Notes: a model not told the origin generated them from the sequence alone. Shown: positions 1 through 7,469, numbered from the stretch's first letter. The stretch: DNA of 51,130 nt from JACQGD01 sp045628725 (GCA_045628725.1 JAZQPT010000110.1:1-51130), one strand, 5' to 3'. A program made the numbers and translations.

Positions 1-383
1 AGAGTTGCAACGGCAAGTGAACCACCGCTCCAGCCGTAAGCAATCGCAGATACTGGTTTTTCAGCCCAGTCAGCCCCAAGCGAATCAAGCGCGTTCTTTT
101 GGATTGCACTGAGCGTATGGTTGTACTCTGGAGTAATAAACAGAACGCTGTCTGCAGACTGTACCATCTCGCTCCACGCAGCTACCTTTGAATCGGTAAT
201 GACGTAATCAGGCGAAAGTGGTGAGTTTTCATTGTCGAAAAACGGTAGATCAAGTTCTTTAAGATCAGCAACGCTGAATTCAACATCTGCACGCTTGGCA
301 AGATCGGTAGTAATATGGTCGAGGATTTTGTCTGCAACGCGGCCTTTACGGGCACTGCCGACAACAACAAGAATTTTTGACAT
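1..383 (-). CDS. NADPH-dependent FMN reductase family protein (partial)
   Basis: The gene starts at ATG 383 and runs off the left edge, leaving 127 complete codons. The N-terminus MSKILVVVGSARKGR has the flavodoxin-like GSxR phosphate-binding loop, and the segment LFITPEYNHTLS has the P-E-Y-N motif that binds FMN in NADPH-dependent FMN or azoreductase-type proteins. AYGWSGGSLA near the edge is the usual third loop. The family uses NAD(P)H to reduce FMN or quinones in the cytoplasm. An SD (AAGGAG) lies 11 nt upstream of the ATG. Family assignment is firm. The substrate is unknown. Confidence 0.9.
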   Translation of the reverse strand, partial: MSKILVVVGSARKGRVADKILDHITTDLAKRADVEFSVADLKELDLPFFDNENSPLSPDYVITDSKVAAWSEMVQSADSVLFITPEYNHTLSAIQKNALDSLGADWAEKPVSAIAYGWSGGSLAVAT

Positions 384-447
384 AAGTAGGGAACTCCTTC
401 ATTAGGTAAATAATCGCATAAAAAGTCATCTATCACGCAGAAACATG

Positions 448-500
448 ACAGCTTTATACTATAGTAAGTATACAACATACACTATATAAAGTATAGTATT
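448..500. promoter_or_regulatory. Cluster of -10-like boxes upstream of the flavin reductase
   Basis: Several TATACT/TATAGT/TATATA hexamers lie within about 50 nt on both strands, including a near-palindrome around 454-471. The minus-strand boxes can serve the flavin reductase. Which box is used cannot be told from sequence. Confidence 0.45.
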
Positions 501-559
501 GACCTTTTGCGTAACCTATGATGTGACCGTAAAAGGAAGGTAGGTGATGGCTATAATGC

Positions 560-592
560 AAAAAAAATAAAACCGCTACATATGTGCGGTTC
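560..592 (-). terminator. Intrinsic terminator of the 611-700 gene
   Basis: On the minus strand AACCGC and GCGGTT form a stem (571-592) followed by a T-rich run (560-570). It sits directly after the tiny basic gene and supports that gene being a real transcription unit. Confidence 0.75.
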
Positions 593-610
593 TATTAGTA
601 AAGCGCAGTA

Positions 611-700
611 CTACGCTTTGTTCTTTTTCAGTAGCGCTTTGAGTTTTTTCTTCAAAAGTCGCTTGCGTGAGGCACCATGCCAGTTTTTGTGCTTTGCCAT
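611..700 (-). CDS. Very small basic protein, AURKAIP1/COX24 (bS22)-like
   Basis: This 29-residue ORF begins MAKHKNWHGASRKRL and continues with lysine/arginine- and leucine-rich sequence to the end. The segment RKRLLKKKLKALLKKNK lines up by eye with the RKRM-KKKHRKLLKKTR core of the bacterial AURKAIP1/COX24-domain proteins (about 33 aa), which bind the small ribosomal subunit. The ORF has its own downstream hairpin-T terminator and a TATAGT box upstream, so it is probably expressed. The family assignment is inference from a short motif. Another tiny ribosome- or RNA-binding basic peptide is possible. It is shorter than most gene callers accept. Confidence 0.6.
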   Translation of the reverse strand: MAKHKNWHGASRKRLLKKKLKALLKKNKA

Positions 701-780
701 ACTAATTCCAGTTAAGTTATTTTATATCTAAACTACTATACCACATCTGTTGCAAATTTAATAATGCTCTAATTAGAAGA

Positions 781-818
781 AGCCCGTATGTCATCCAATA
801 AAGGACGACATACGGGCT
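781..818 (-). terminator. Hairpin after the PE-PPE hydrolase gene
   Basis: A perfect 12-bp stem (AGCCCGTATGTC at 781-792 with GACATACGGGCT at 807-818) lies about 130 nt beyond the stop codon at 946. In the minus direction it is followed by a modest T/C run. The region 819-945 holds no gene I can see. Confidence 0.7.
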
Positions 819-945
819 GTCAACTAGGAGAGGAGAGGAAGTAATAAGTAAAAACTAGTCACAGAGCCAATACAGCCTGAGACATTTCGAGCGTTACAGC
901 GTGCAGTGCCTGATTGAGATCAAGCAGTGTCAGTGTCGTTGGCGA

Positions 946-2421
946 TTAAACGCCACCCATGAAGGTAGACGCGAATGCCATACCCTGCTGGACCATGGTG
1001 TCAACCATCGGTGCCATCTGGGGTGCGGTGTTGTTCACCACTTCTTGAATCTGCTGTACCGGAGCGTCGAACACCTGTGCGACAGGCGCAGAGTACGACT
1101 CGTAGGCAGGCAGTTCAGTGTGCGTCGCCGGAGCTTCGTTCGTCCAGCTACCGTTTGCGTAGTCCTCGATCATTTGCGTACCCTGGTCAACCCAAGTCTG
1201 CACCTGATCTGCGATCTGCGGCGGAGCAACCGTCTCGAGCATTTGCATGCCATTGTCGATTGCCATCTGAGCAGGCTCGCTGACTACGGGTGCAGTGAAT
1301 GCGGGCGCACTGACTGCGGGTGCACTGATTGCAGGCGCAATCGGCTGAACATACTGAGTAGGCTCACTGACTGCGGGCGCACTCGGCTGAACATTCGTGC
1401 CAATCTCGGCCGGTTCCAGAATTTCATTGATGAAACCTTCGACCGCCGGGCTGGACAGACCTGCATCGCGCAGCACCTCGACCAGAGGCGCAACACCGTT
1501 GCTGTCTTTCAGCGTGATGTAGGTATCCTTGCCGTCAGTCTTGACGACACGGTCACCCTCATCGACATTGGCGTAGTCCGGGTGGTTCTTGAAATACCCT
1601 GCCAGTGCGTTCGCCAAGTTGACCGGGTCGGTCTTCTGAGGAAATGCACAAATGGGATCCCATTCACGGCAGATGTACACCTGATGAGACGCGGTTTCGC
1701 CGCGCTCGCCGGTCATCGTAGCACCGGGCAGCACCTTGGGCATGTTGATCTCGAGGCCCGTACCGGGAGTCCGAGGGTCACCGATATTTACACCGGTCAC
1801 ACACGGATTATTTGCCGCATTGGCAACATCACCCGATACACGAGCACCCTGAGAGTACCCTTGCAAGGTAGCACAGCCACCCTGTTCCTCCAGCTTGGCT
1901 GTCATGTCGGCGACACCAATGGCGACAGAATCGTCATAGGTTGTCTTGCCGATGGGAAACAGTTCAGCAGGATACTGGACAGGCGTCACCGTCGCATTGA
2001 CGGGGATGTCCATGCCAGCTGACGGCGTACCGACAGCATTCTTTGAACCCGTTCCACCCGCAACAATAATACGGTCACCCATTGACAGGGGTACGTTTGT
2101 TACGGTGTGCAGCTGCTTTCCTTCCGGTGCAGCAGGGACGACAAATGCACTCGAGAGCTGTTCTTCGCTAAAAAGCGGAGTATTGCCCTTGAGATCCATG
2201 ATGTCGCGACCCAGTACGTTGCTGTCATCTGCGTTCGTGACCGGAGGAAAACTCGTACTGACGGCATTGAGCACCGTGGTACTGATCTTCTCCAGATCGA
2301 GAGCAGCAGAGACAGGTGCGCTCTTCACGCTGATCGCACACACCATCACCAGAGCGGCAAAGGCAAATGCGAAAGTGCGGAAAAGCCCGCTCCAAGTGTT
2401 CCGAGTTTTCACTCTGATCAC
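946..2421 (-). CDS. Secreted PE-PPE-domain serine hydrolase with Pro/Ala-rich tail
   Basis: A 491-residue exported alpha/beta hydrolase. A signal peptide covers roughly residues 1-40, with cleavage probable near PVSAA. The PE-PPE/cutinase-like core shows RIIVAGGTG, the nucleophile elbow LQGYSQGA (Ser190), EWDPICAFP (Asp255) and NALAGYFKNHPDY (His280), a complete triad laid out as in mycobacterial PE-PPE domain (PF08237) esterases. From about residue 345 the protein is Pro/Ala/Val-rich low complexity with repeated APAVSAPA-type units, a likely wall-spanning or linker region. The start is GTG at 2421, preceded by AGGAAAGG. Base composition and codon choice are richer in G/C than in the neighbouring core genes. 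A role in attacking host envelope lipids is inference. The enzymatic fold is well supported. Confidence 0.88.
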   Translation of the reverse strand: MIRVKTRNTWSGLFRTFAFAFAALVMVCAISVKSAPVSAALDLEKISTTVLNAVSTSFPPVTNADDSNVLGRDIMDLKGNTPLFSEEQLSSAFVVPAAPEGKQLHTVTNVPLSMGDRIIVAGGTGSKNAVGTPSAGMDIPVNATVTPVQYPAELFPIGKTTYDDSVAIGVADMTAKLEEQGGCATLQGYSQGARVSGDVANAANNPCVTGVNIGDPRTPGTGLEINMPKVLPGATMTGERGETASHQVYICREWDPICAFPQKTDPVNLANALAGYFKNHPDYANVDEGDRVVKTDGKDTYITLKDSNGVAPLVEVLRDAGLSSPAVEGFINEILEPAEIGTNVQPSAPAVSEPTQYVQPIAPAISAPAVSAPAFTAPVVSEPAQMAIDNGMQMLETVAPPQIADQVQTWVDQGTQMIEDYANGSWTNEAPATHTELPAYESYSAPVAQVFDAPVQQIQEVVNNTAPQMAPMVDTMVQQGMAFASTFMGGV

Positions 2422-2465
2422 TCATCCTTTCCTAGTTGTTTCACCTGATAGATATATCAGGGGCA

Positions 2466-2517
2466 ACTTAGGTAACTGTGTGTTTCACTCACACTCCTAA
2501 GTAACATCAGCATTATA
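2466..2517 (-). promoter_or_regulatory. Promoter and structured leader of the PE-PPE hydrolase
   Basis: An extended -10 (TGG TATAAT, 2517-2512) is followed by a leader of about 85 nt. ACTTAGG (2502-2496) pairs with CCTAAGT (2472-2466) around an inner GTG/CAC stem, forming a hairpin near the predicted 5' end. A 16-codon ORF starts at ATG 2507 and runs through this hairpin to a TGA. A second small stem (CTGATA/TATCAG) precedes the SD. Confidence 0.6.
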
Positions 2518-2579
2518 CCATAGATTTGCTATTTTGTAAATACTAATGGATGCATTGCGCGCATTGATATATGTTGGTG

Positions 2580-2663
2580 ATGTCACGAAAAGAGAGCTCC
2601 GCCTCAGTTACACCGGAACAAATGAAAGACTATCGCGAGTCAAGCTATTCTATGACAGCGTAA
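2580..2663 (+). CDS. Candidate leaderless micro-ORF (27 aa)
   Basis: ATG at 2580 lies 6 nt after a weak -10 (TATATG, 2568-2573, with TG upstream), matching the leaderless spacing of other genes here. The product begins MSRKESSASVTPEQMKDY and is hydrophilic. The stop is 4 nt from the convergent 6-phosphogluconate dehydrogenase stop. It could be chance. No homology is recognised. Confidence 0.3.
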   Translation: MSRKESSASVTPEQMKDYRESSYSMTA

Positions 2664-2666
2664 AAA

Positions 2667-3575
2667 CTACTGAATGCCGTTGATATCGTGGCCGCCAAAC
2701 CCTGCGCGCATTGCTGCAAGAAGCTTTGTAGAGAAGTCAACGTGACCCTGTTGTGATGCGAGTCGAACGTCAAATGACGCTTGGATCGCAGGCATTGGAA
2801 TATTCATCTCATTTGCTGTTTCTAGCGTCCAGCGAGCTTCGCCTGATTCTGCCACCACGCCGCTAATACCGTCCATGTTTGGATTAGCATGCAGCGCTTC
2901 GCGGGTTAGATCATTAAGCCAGCTTGTTACGACACTTGATTGTTGCCAGACGTCACCTGCTTTTGCTAGATCGATCTCTTTATATGGCCCTTCGCGGAGT
3001 ACTCGGTAGCCTTCGGCAAGTGATTGCATCATGCCATATTCAATCGCATTATGTACCATTTTAACAAAGTGACCCGTACCCGCAACACCAAAGTGCGCAT
3101 GTCCGCCGCGTGGCAAAGAGAGAGTATCTAAGATTGGTTTCATCGTTTCGTAGCCAGTAGGATCGCCGCCCACCATCATAGAGAACCCATTTTTTAGGCC
3201 GTGTACGCCGCCGCTCGTGCCGATATCCATAAGTTCGCTCCCGGCAGCGCGTACACGCTCAGCCCTTGCAGCATCACCGCGGTAGTCACTGTTGCCGCCG
3301 TCGATAATCAAGCTACCTTTAGGTAAGATAGCAATCCATTCGTCAACCTTGGCGTCAATAATATCTGCTGGCAACATAATCCATAGCACGACAGGGTCGC
3401 CGCCAAATGCGTCAACAACCTCTTGGTCGGTATAGGCTGGCGTCGCACCGTATGCCTTGGCTTCGTCTACCTTTTCGGGACTACGGTTATGCGCAATAAC
3501 TTCGTGGCCGTTCTCGTGTAGTTTTTTGGCAATCTGTCCACCCATGCGGCCTAAGCCTGAAATAGCAATCTTCAT
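2667..3575 (-). CDS. gnd: 6-phosphogluconate dehydrogenase, decarboxylating (short form)
   Basis: This cytoplasmic enzyme oxidises 6-phosphogluconate to ribulose 5-phosphate and CO2 with NAD(P)+. The N-terminal Rossmann motif is GLGRMGGQIAKKL. IDGGNSDYRG, the substrate loop DIGTSGGVHG, and GTGHFVKMVHNAIEYGMMQ with the catalytic lysine all match the family. About 302 residues makes it the short YqeC/Gnd class rather than the roughly 470-residue enzyme. Two ATGs are adjacent. I take the second (3575) because GGAGG lies only 2 nt from the first but 5 nt from the second. A TATACT box on the minus strand (3611-3606) is the likely promoter. It stands alone, with no other pentose phosphate gene in the window. 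Confidence 0.93.
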   Translation of the reverse strand: MKIAISGLGRMGGQIAKKLHENGHEVIAHNRSPEKVDEAKAYGATPAYTDQEVVDAFGGDPVVLWIMLPADIIDAKVDEWIAILPKGSLIIDGGNSDYRGDAARAERVRAAGSELMDIGTSGGVHGLKNGFSMMVGGDPTGYETMKPILDTLSLPRGGHAHFGVAGTGHFVKMVHNAIEYGMMQSLAEGYRVLREGPYKEIDLAKAGDVWQQSSVVTSWLNDLTREALHANPNMDGISGVVAESGEARWTLETANEMNIPMPAIQASFDVRLASQQGHVDFSTKLLAAMRAGFGGHDINGIQ

Positions 3576-3626
3576 CATATCCTCCGTCGTTTAGTCTGTG
3601 TATACAGTATACGACGAAAGCTAGTC

Positions 3627-3670
3627 ATTTCACTCAAACCACTAGTATTAACTACTGAACTGAGTGAAAT
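3627..3670 (-). terminator. Long-loop inverted repeat ending the 3.7-3.85 kb transcript
   Basis: ATTTCACTCA (3627-3636) pairs with TGAGTGAAAT (3661-3670) across a 24-nt loop. It lies downstream, on the minus strand, of the promoter at 3846-3873 and may end that small transcript. Confidence 0.45.
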
Positions 3671-3702
3671 CGTCAAGCACCCCCGGTGGAGCGTCCGACG
3701 AC

Positions 3703-3786
3703 CTACTGATCACCAAACGAGATTAGCCGTCGCAGTCACCAGCCGACGGTGATGACGATAAGTAGAGCGATAAAGGGTGTGTTTAT
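3703..3786 (-). pseudogene. Apparent decayed small membrane peptide
   Basis: On the minus strand a good promoter (TTGACA-16-TACAAT) and a strong SD (GGAAGGAG, 3798-3791) lead to a frame reading xNTPFIALLIVITVGW, then TGA, then LRRLISFGDQ and TAG. The codon 4 nt after the SD is ATA, not ATG, and the in-frame TGA follows a Trp codon. Both could be G-to-A changes (ATG to ATA, TGG to TGA) in a former 26-residue single-helix peptide with a basic tail. The alternatives are non-AUG initiation or a chance frame. Confidence 0.4.
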
Positions 3787-3845
3787 AACACTCCTTCCGT
3801 AGATGTGCTAGGTCGAGAGTAAGTGTGTCGTTTAAAGCCTAAAGT

Positions 3846-3873
3846 ATTGTAGGAAGCTATAGAGACCTGTCAA
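3846..3873 (-). promoter_or_regulatory. Strong sigma70-type promoter for the 3.7 kb minus-strand unit
   Basis: TTGACA (3873-3868), a 16-nt spacer and TACAAT (3851-3846) on the minus strand. The predicted transcript starts near 3839 and runs leftward through an SD and a small hydrophobic frame. Confidence 0.6.
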
Positions 3874-3880
3874 AGCAGTT

Positions 3881-3954
3881 GCCACGTGCCGTTCAACACA
3901 AATAAAACGCCGGATGCCCCCAAAGGGGCATCCGGCACAGTCGCGGCACGTGGC
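3881..3954. repeat. Nested inverted repeat around a terminator
   Basis: GCCACGTGCCG (3881-3891) and CGGCACGTGGC (3944-3954) form an 11-bp outer stem that encloses the complete 12-bp terminator hairpin at 3909-3936. Confidence 0.7.
3909..3936 (-). terminator. Intrinsic terminator of the 3973-4164 gene
   Basis: A perfect 12-bp stem (GCCGGATGCCCC/GGGGCATCCGGC) is followed in the minus direction by GTTTTATTT. Confidence 0.88.
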
Positions 3955-3972
3955 CGCAGTGCAAAACAAGAA

Positions 3973-4164
3973 CTACAGGGCGCTCGGCAGGTCGCTATCA
4001 ACCACATCATTGCGCTGTTCGTTTATCTTGTTTTGTCTTTCGATACTCATCTCCTTTTCCAGGCGGTGTTGCGTCAAAGCAAACCAGCCAACCAGTAGCA
4101 ATATAAGGACTGCCCAGAACACGTGCTGCGGCTCTGTCAGATTTACTGCAATGTCGATGCCCAC
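3973..4164 (-). CDS. Small single-span membrane protein
   Basis: A 63-residue protein with one hydrophobic helix (FWAVLILLLVGWFAL, about residues 16-30) followed by a charged tail (EKEMSIERQNKINEQR). It starts at GTG 4164 with AAGGAC 7 nt upstream. Its promoter is probably TATAAT at 4239-4234 on the minus strand. A hairpin (CTGAC/GTCAG, 4207-4222) begins almost at the predicted transcript start. A strong terminator follows. It belongs to the group of SD-led single-gene units. Function unknown. Confidence 0.7.
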   Translation of the reverse strand: MGIDIAVNLTEPQHVFWAVLILLLVGWFALTQHRLEKEMSIERQNKINEQRNDVVDSDLPSAL

Positions 4165-4206
4165 CGTGGAAGTCCTTTTATTGACGGGATAAAAAAGTAA
4201 GGGTCG

Positions 4207-4239
4207 CTGACGAACTGGTCAGAGGCAAAATTAATTATA
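4207..4239 (-). promoter_or_regulatory. Promoter and 5' hairpin leader of the small membrane protein
   Basis: TATAAT (4239-4234) is followed about 10 nt later by a CTGAC-loop-GTCAG hairpin at the predicted 5' end, then about 45 nt of leader with an SD. Confidence 0.5.
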
Positions 4240-4283
4240 TGCTTGTTTTACAAAAAATCAATAGCAATTATTCAGACGAAGAT

Positions 4284-6239
4284 TTATTTGCGTCTTAGCA
4301 CTTGTGCCGTGCGAGCAGGGAGGTAGATTTTGAGTTGCTTATCAGAGTTATAGGTGAGTGTAGTGTCGACACGATCCTGACCGCCAAACTCGCTCGCGTC
4401 GCTCGACAATACCACTGAATAATCACCTTCAGGAATCGCCACGCCGTAATCGGTAAACGACTGTGCCGGGTGAAGATTGAAAGCAAACACATAGTCGCCG
4501 CGAGTAAATACAATCGTATGGTCACCGTCATTGACTGTCACGTTTTGGATAGGTGAGGTGACGTCATTAAGTATGTGTGTCATCGCTTTATCAAAACGAC
4601 CAAGCCACTGATATTTCAGCTCTGGATTATCCGCCAGTTGCCATTGCCGTCGTGCGTACTGATATGACCAGTTGTTGCCAACGCGCGGAAAATCAATCCA
4701 TTCCGGATGTCCAAATTCGTTACCCATAAAATTCAGGTACCCGCCGCTATTCGTACTTGCTGTCAGTAATCGAATAATCTTGTGTAGCGTTACTGCACGT
4801 TCGATAACAACAGAATTGTCGTCTATCTGCATATGATCGTACATATCTTTGTCGGCCAGACGAAACATAATCGCCTTGTCACCGACCAGCGCTTGGTCGT
4901 GACTTTCAGCATAGTTAATTGTTCGTTCTTCTAGGCGATGTGCGGTCAGAGCTGAGAATAACTCGGAAACTTTCCAGCTCTCGTCAGGCTGATCTTTGAT
5001 GTATTTAATCCACAAGTCAGGTGCGCCCATATTTAACCGATAGTCAAACCCAACACCGCCATCAGCTAGCGATCCAGCCAGTCCAGGCATGCCACTCATT
5101 TCTTCGGCCACTGTTATCGCACTTGATTTGACTGTATGAATAAGTTCGTTCGCTATCGTCAAAAACGCAAGTGCGTCATCGTCAACATACTGGAAATAAT
5201 CGTCGTAATTAGTATACATACGGCCAAGTCCATGGTGAGTGTAGAGCATGCTCGTCACACCATCGAATCGATAGCCGTCAAAATGATATTCATCTAACCA
5301 GTAGCGGCAATTTGACAGCAAAAAGTGCATTACTTCTGGCTTTCCATAATCAAACAAGCGTGAATCCCACTGGTCGTGCGTACCACGTTCGCCGGCGTGG
5401 AAATATTGCTCATAGGTTCCGTCAAATCGACTTAGTCCTTCAACTTCGTTTTTGACTGCATGCGAATGTACAAGGTCGAGTATCACTGCCATGCCCATGC
5501 CGTGCGCCGTATCAACTAATTCTTTTAACTCTTCGGGAGTACCAAAGCGCGAACTGGCGGCGAAAAAGCTTGATACATGGTAGCCAAAACTACCATAATA
5601 CGGATGCTCTTGGATTGCCATTAACTGAATAGTGTTATAGCCGCCGTCTTTTATTCGGGGGAGTATATTTTTTGTAAATTCAGCGTACGTCGCGACTTTT
5701 TCGTCGGCACTCGCCATACCTACATGAGCTTCGTACACCATAGGTGATGTTGCCGAAGGCTTGAAAGCGTCATTTTTCCATACATATTGCGTTTCGGGGT
5801 TCCATACCTGTGCGTCAAATACGTATGTCTTTGGGTCTTGAATGACACGCGTAGCCCATGCTGGAACACGGTAGCCTTCACCGCCGTCCCACCAAATATG
5901 CAATTTGTAGGTGTCTTTGTGTGCAAAGAAATCGTGAGGTAATTTTATCTCCCATTGACCATGTTGCGTGCGTGTCAAAGCAAATCGTTCGTTATCTTTC
6001 CATCCCGAAAACGGCCCGACAAGGTAGATTTTGGTCGCATTTGGTGCCCATTCCCGGAACAGCCAGCCATCTGCTGTTTTATGTAATCCAAAATAGAGGT
6101 ACCCTGATGCAAAATCTTGTACCGTTTGGTCACCTAGAATACGCCGTTTTACGTAGTCGGTAAAATCAACTCGTTTTTGCAGTTGATCGGCATGTGATTC
6201 TAGCCAAGGGTCAATTTTACTTAGTTTTTCTTTTACCAT
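4284..6239 (-). CDS. glgB: 1,4-alpha-glucan branching enzyme (eukaryote-like subtype)
   Basis: A GH13 enzyme of about 651 residues that makes alpha-1,6 branches in glycogen. The N-terminal CBM48 region carries LFREWAPNATKIYLVGPFSGW. The catalytic barrel has AVILDLVHSH, HFDGYRFDGVTSM (nucleophile Asp), AITVAEEMSG (Glu acid/base) and INYAESHDQA. GVTSMLYTHHGLG and the following YDDYF resemble the eukaryotic/GBE1-like branch of the family more than E. coli GlgB. I choose ATG 6239 (MVKEKLSKIDPW) because a -10 box (TATGAT, 6252-6247) lies 7 nt upstream, the leaderless spacing typical here. A longer frame to 6302 exists but is unlikely. No glgA or glgC is in the window. Confidence 0.92.
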   Translation of the reverse strand: MVKEKLSKIDPWLESHADQLQKRVDFTDYVKRRILGDQTVQDFASGYLYFGLHKTADGWLFREWAPNATKIYLVGPFSGWKDNERFALTRTQHGQWEIKLPHDFFAHKDTYKLHIWWDGGEGYRVPAWATRVIQDPKTYVFDAQVWNPETQYVWKNDAFKPSATSPMVYEAHVGMASADEKVATYAEFTKNILPRIKDGGYNTIQLMAIQEHPYYGSFGYHVSSFFAASSRFGTPEELKELVDTAHGMGMAVILDLVHSHAVKNEVEGLSRFDGTYEQYFHAGERGTHDQWDSRLFDYGKPEVMHFLLSNCRYWLDEYHFDGYRFDGVTSMLYTHHGLGRMYTNYDDYFQYVDDDALAFLTIANELIHTVKSSAITVAEEMSGMPGLAGSLADGGVGFDYRLNMGAPDLWIKYIKDQPDESWKVSELFSALTAHRLEERTINYAESHDQALVGDKAIMFRLADKDMYDHMQIDDNSVVIERAVTLHKIIRLLTASTNSGGYLNFMGNEFGHPEWIDFPRVGNNWSYQYARRQWQLADNPELKYQWLGRFDKAMTHILNDVTSPIQNVTVNDGDHTIVFTRGDYVFAFNLHPAQSFTDYGVAIPEGDYSVVLSSDASEFGGQDRVDTTLTYNSDKQLKIYLPARTAQVLRRK

Positions 6240-6341
6240 TAGTATTATCATACCGTACTCTTCAGTTATGAGGAATGCCCCGTCGTCCCGCGGTCGCAAC
6301 AATTGCGACCTTTGCGGAGTTCATATAAGGGCCTGATGCGA

Positions 6342-6347
6342 TATACT
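6342..6347 (+). promoter_or_regulatory. Leaderless-type -10 box
   Basis: TATACT ends 6 nt before ATG 6354, placing the expected transcription start on the initiation codon. Confidence 0.6.
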
Positions 6348-6353
6348 AATATG

Positions 6354-6881
6354 ATGAACAAACGCCAAAAAGCTCTTCAAACCCTTAGCCCTCGCATGCG
6401 CGAATCAATCGCAGAAAACATGAAAGAGCGAGTTTACGCGTCGATCACATTGATAGCCGTCATTGCGGCGCTGTGGCAAACCAGCGAGCACCAGACTATT
6501 CGCGGGACAATCCTGACTATCGGCGGGTCAGTTGTAGCGTTATGGCTGGCGACACTTATCTCTACTCGAATGTCCTACCGCGCCATTCATGCTAAAAGCA
6601 TTACTCCGAAACAATACCAAAGTACGATTTATGCTACTTCGGGATTACTTGCACCTGCGATTACGCCAATATTGATCATCGCCCTGAGTGCTACGGGATG
6701 GTACGAGCTAAAGTCAGCGCTAATGGCATCTATGATCGTACTACTACTGTCGTTATTCCTGTTATCATATAGTGCTGGTCGCAAGATTTACACAAATAAA
6801 TCACGCTTAATACTTATGAGTACCCTAGAAATGTCAGTTGGATTAGGCATCATAATCCTGAAACTTACAGTAGGGGAGTAG
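6354..6881 (+). CDS. Multi-span membrane protein, function unknown
   Basis: About 175 residues, starting MNKRQKALQTLSPRMRES. The cytoplasmic N-terminus is basic. Hydrophobic segments follow at roughly residues 31-46 (ASITLIAVIAALW), 52-72, 97-118 (LLAPAITPILIIALSATGW), 122-142 and 155-171. I chose ATG 6354 because it sits exactly where a transcript from TATACT (6342-6347) should start. ATG 6351 is directly adjacent and upstream frames lack signals. It ends convergently with a 17-bp overlap with the next gene. No family recognised. Confidence 0.75.
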   Translation: MNKRQKALQTLSPRMRESIAENMKERVYASITLIAVIAALWQTSEHQTIRGTILTIGGSVVALWLATLISTRMSYRAIHAKSITPKQYQSTIYATSGLLAPAITPILIIALSATGWYELKSALMASMIVLLLSLFLLSYSAGRKIYTNKSRLILMSTLEMSVGLGIIILKLTVGE

Positions 6882-7413
6882 TTCGTCGTTGATGGATAGT
6901 TTGCATTCGACGAGTAACGTTTCTTATTGCCATAGAATCAATTTTTTTACCGTCGATATGCATCTTTTCAGTCAAATCGATTGCATCAGCATCTGACACG
7001 GGTGCATATATTATTTCCGATGAATGCTTGCCTCGCACCATGGCGAGCGTCGACAGACTACTACCCAGTGCATAATGTACGAGAGCTTTATTGATATCTT
7101 TATCTGTCCACCAAAATCCCACCTCGGCAATATCACAAACATAGAATGCGGCATTTTCGGTCCGTGCGGCCGTATGAAAATCAGGAATGTCGTCAGATGA
7201 CGAGCCGCGCGCTACGTCGACAACATCTGCAAAAGTGGCATTCATAAAATCTGGGTCGGATTTTATTGCATCAAGCCCAGCCGAAGATACAAGCAGGGTT
7301 GTCGAGGGATCAACGAGATATTCAAGGTGACGAGAACCGTTAAATTGGTGCACGGAACTAGGTTCTACGTTATAGATTTCCGGCTTATCATCCCATCGAT
7401 TCCACTGTGTCAT
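6865..7413 (-). CDS. Conserved-looking soluble hypothetical protein
   Basis: A 182-residue protein without signal peptide or membrane helices. It starts MTQWNRWDDKPEIYNVEP and contains an acidic middle part (ARGSSSDDIPDF, DIAEVGFWWTDKDI) and a basic C-terminus ending in QRRTTPLL. ATG 7413 lies 6 nt after TATAAT (7425-7420, minus strand) with no SD, so the mRNA should be leaderless. It is divergent from the methyltransferase gene and overlaps the membrane protein gene at its 3' end. No family recognised. Confidence 0.75.
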   Translation of the reverse strand: MTQWNRWDDKPEIYNVEPSSVHQFNGSRHLEYLVDPSTTLLVSSAGLDAIKSDPDFMNATFADVVDVARGSSSDDIPDFHTAARTENAAFYVCDIAEVGFWWTDKDINKALVHYALGSSLSTLAMVRGKHSSEIIYAPVSDADAIDLTEKMHIDGKKIDSMAIRNVTRRMQTIHQRRTTPLL

Positions 7414-7419
7414 ACATAT

Positions 7420-7461
7420 ATTATAGCATAAATAGTAATATTAATCAAAATATGCTATACT
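7420..7461. promoter_or_regulatory. Divergent pair of leaderless promoters
   Basis: Minus strand TATAAT (7425-7420) is 6 nt from ATG 7413. Plus strand TG-C-TATACT (7456-7461) is 8 nt from ATG 7470. Confidence 0.75.
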
Positions 7462-7469
7462 TAACAAAT

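Noticed and set aside
521..600. Plus-strand SD with a 7-codon frame (MAIMQKK) before the 571-592 hairpin
   Set aside because: Too short to judge. The hairpin is better explained as the terminator of the minus-strand 611-700 gene.
901..2022. 373-aa plus-strand frame opposite the PE-PPE hydrolase
   Set aside because: Cys/Arg/His-rich antisense shadow of a G/C-rich gene. The minus frame has a signal peptide and a full catalytic triad.
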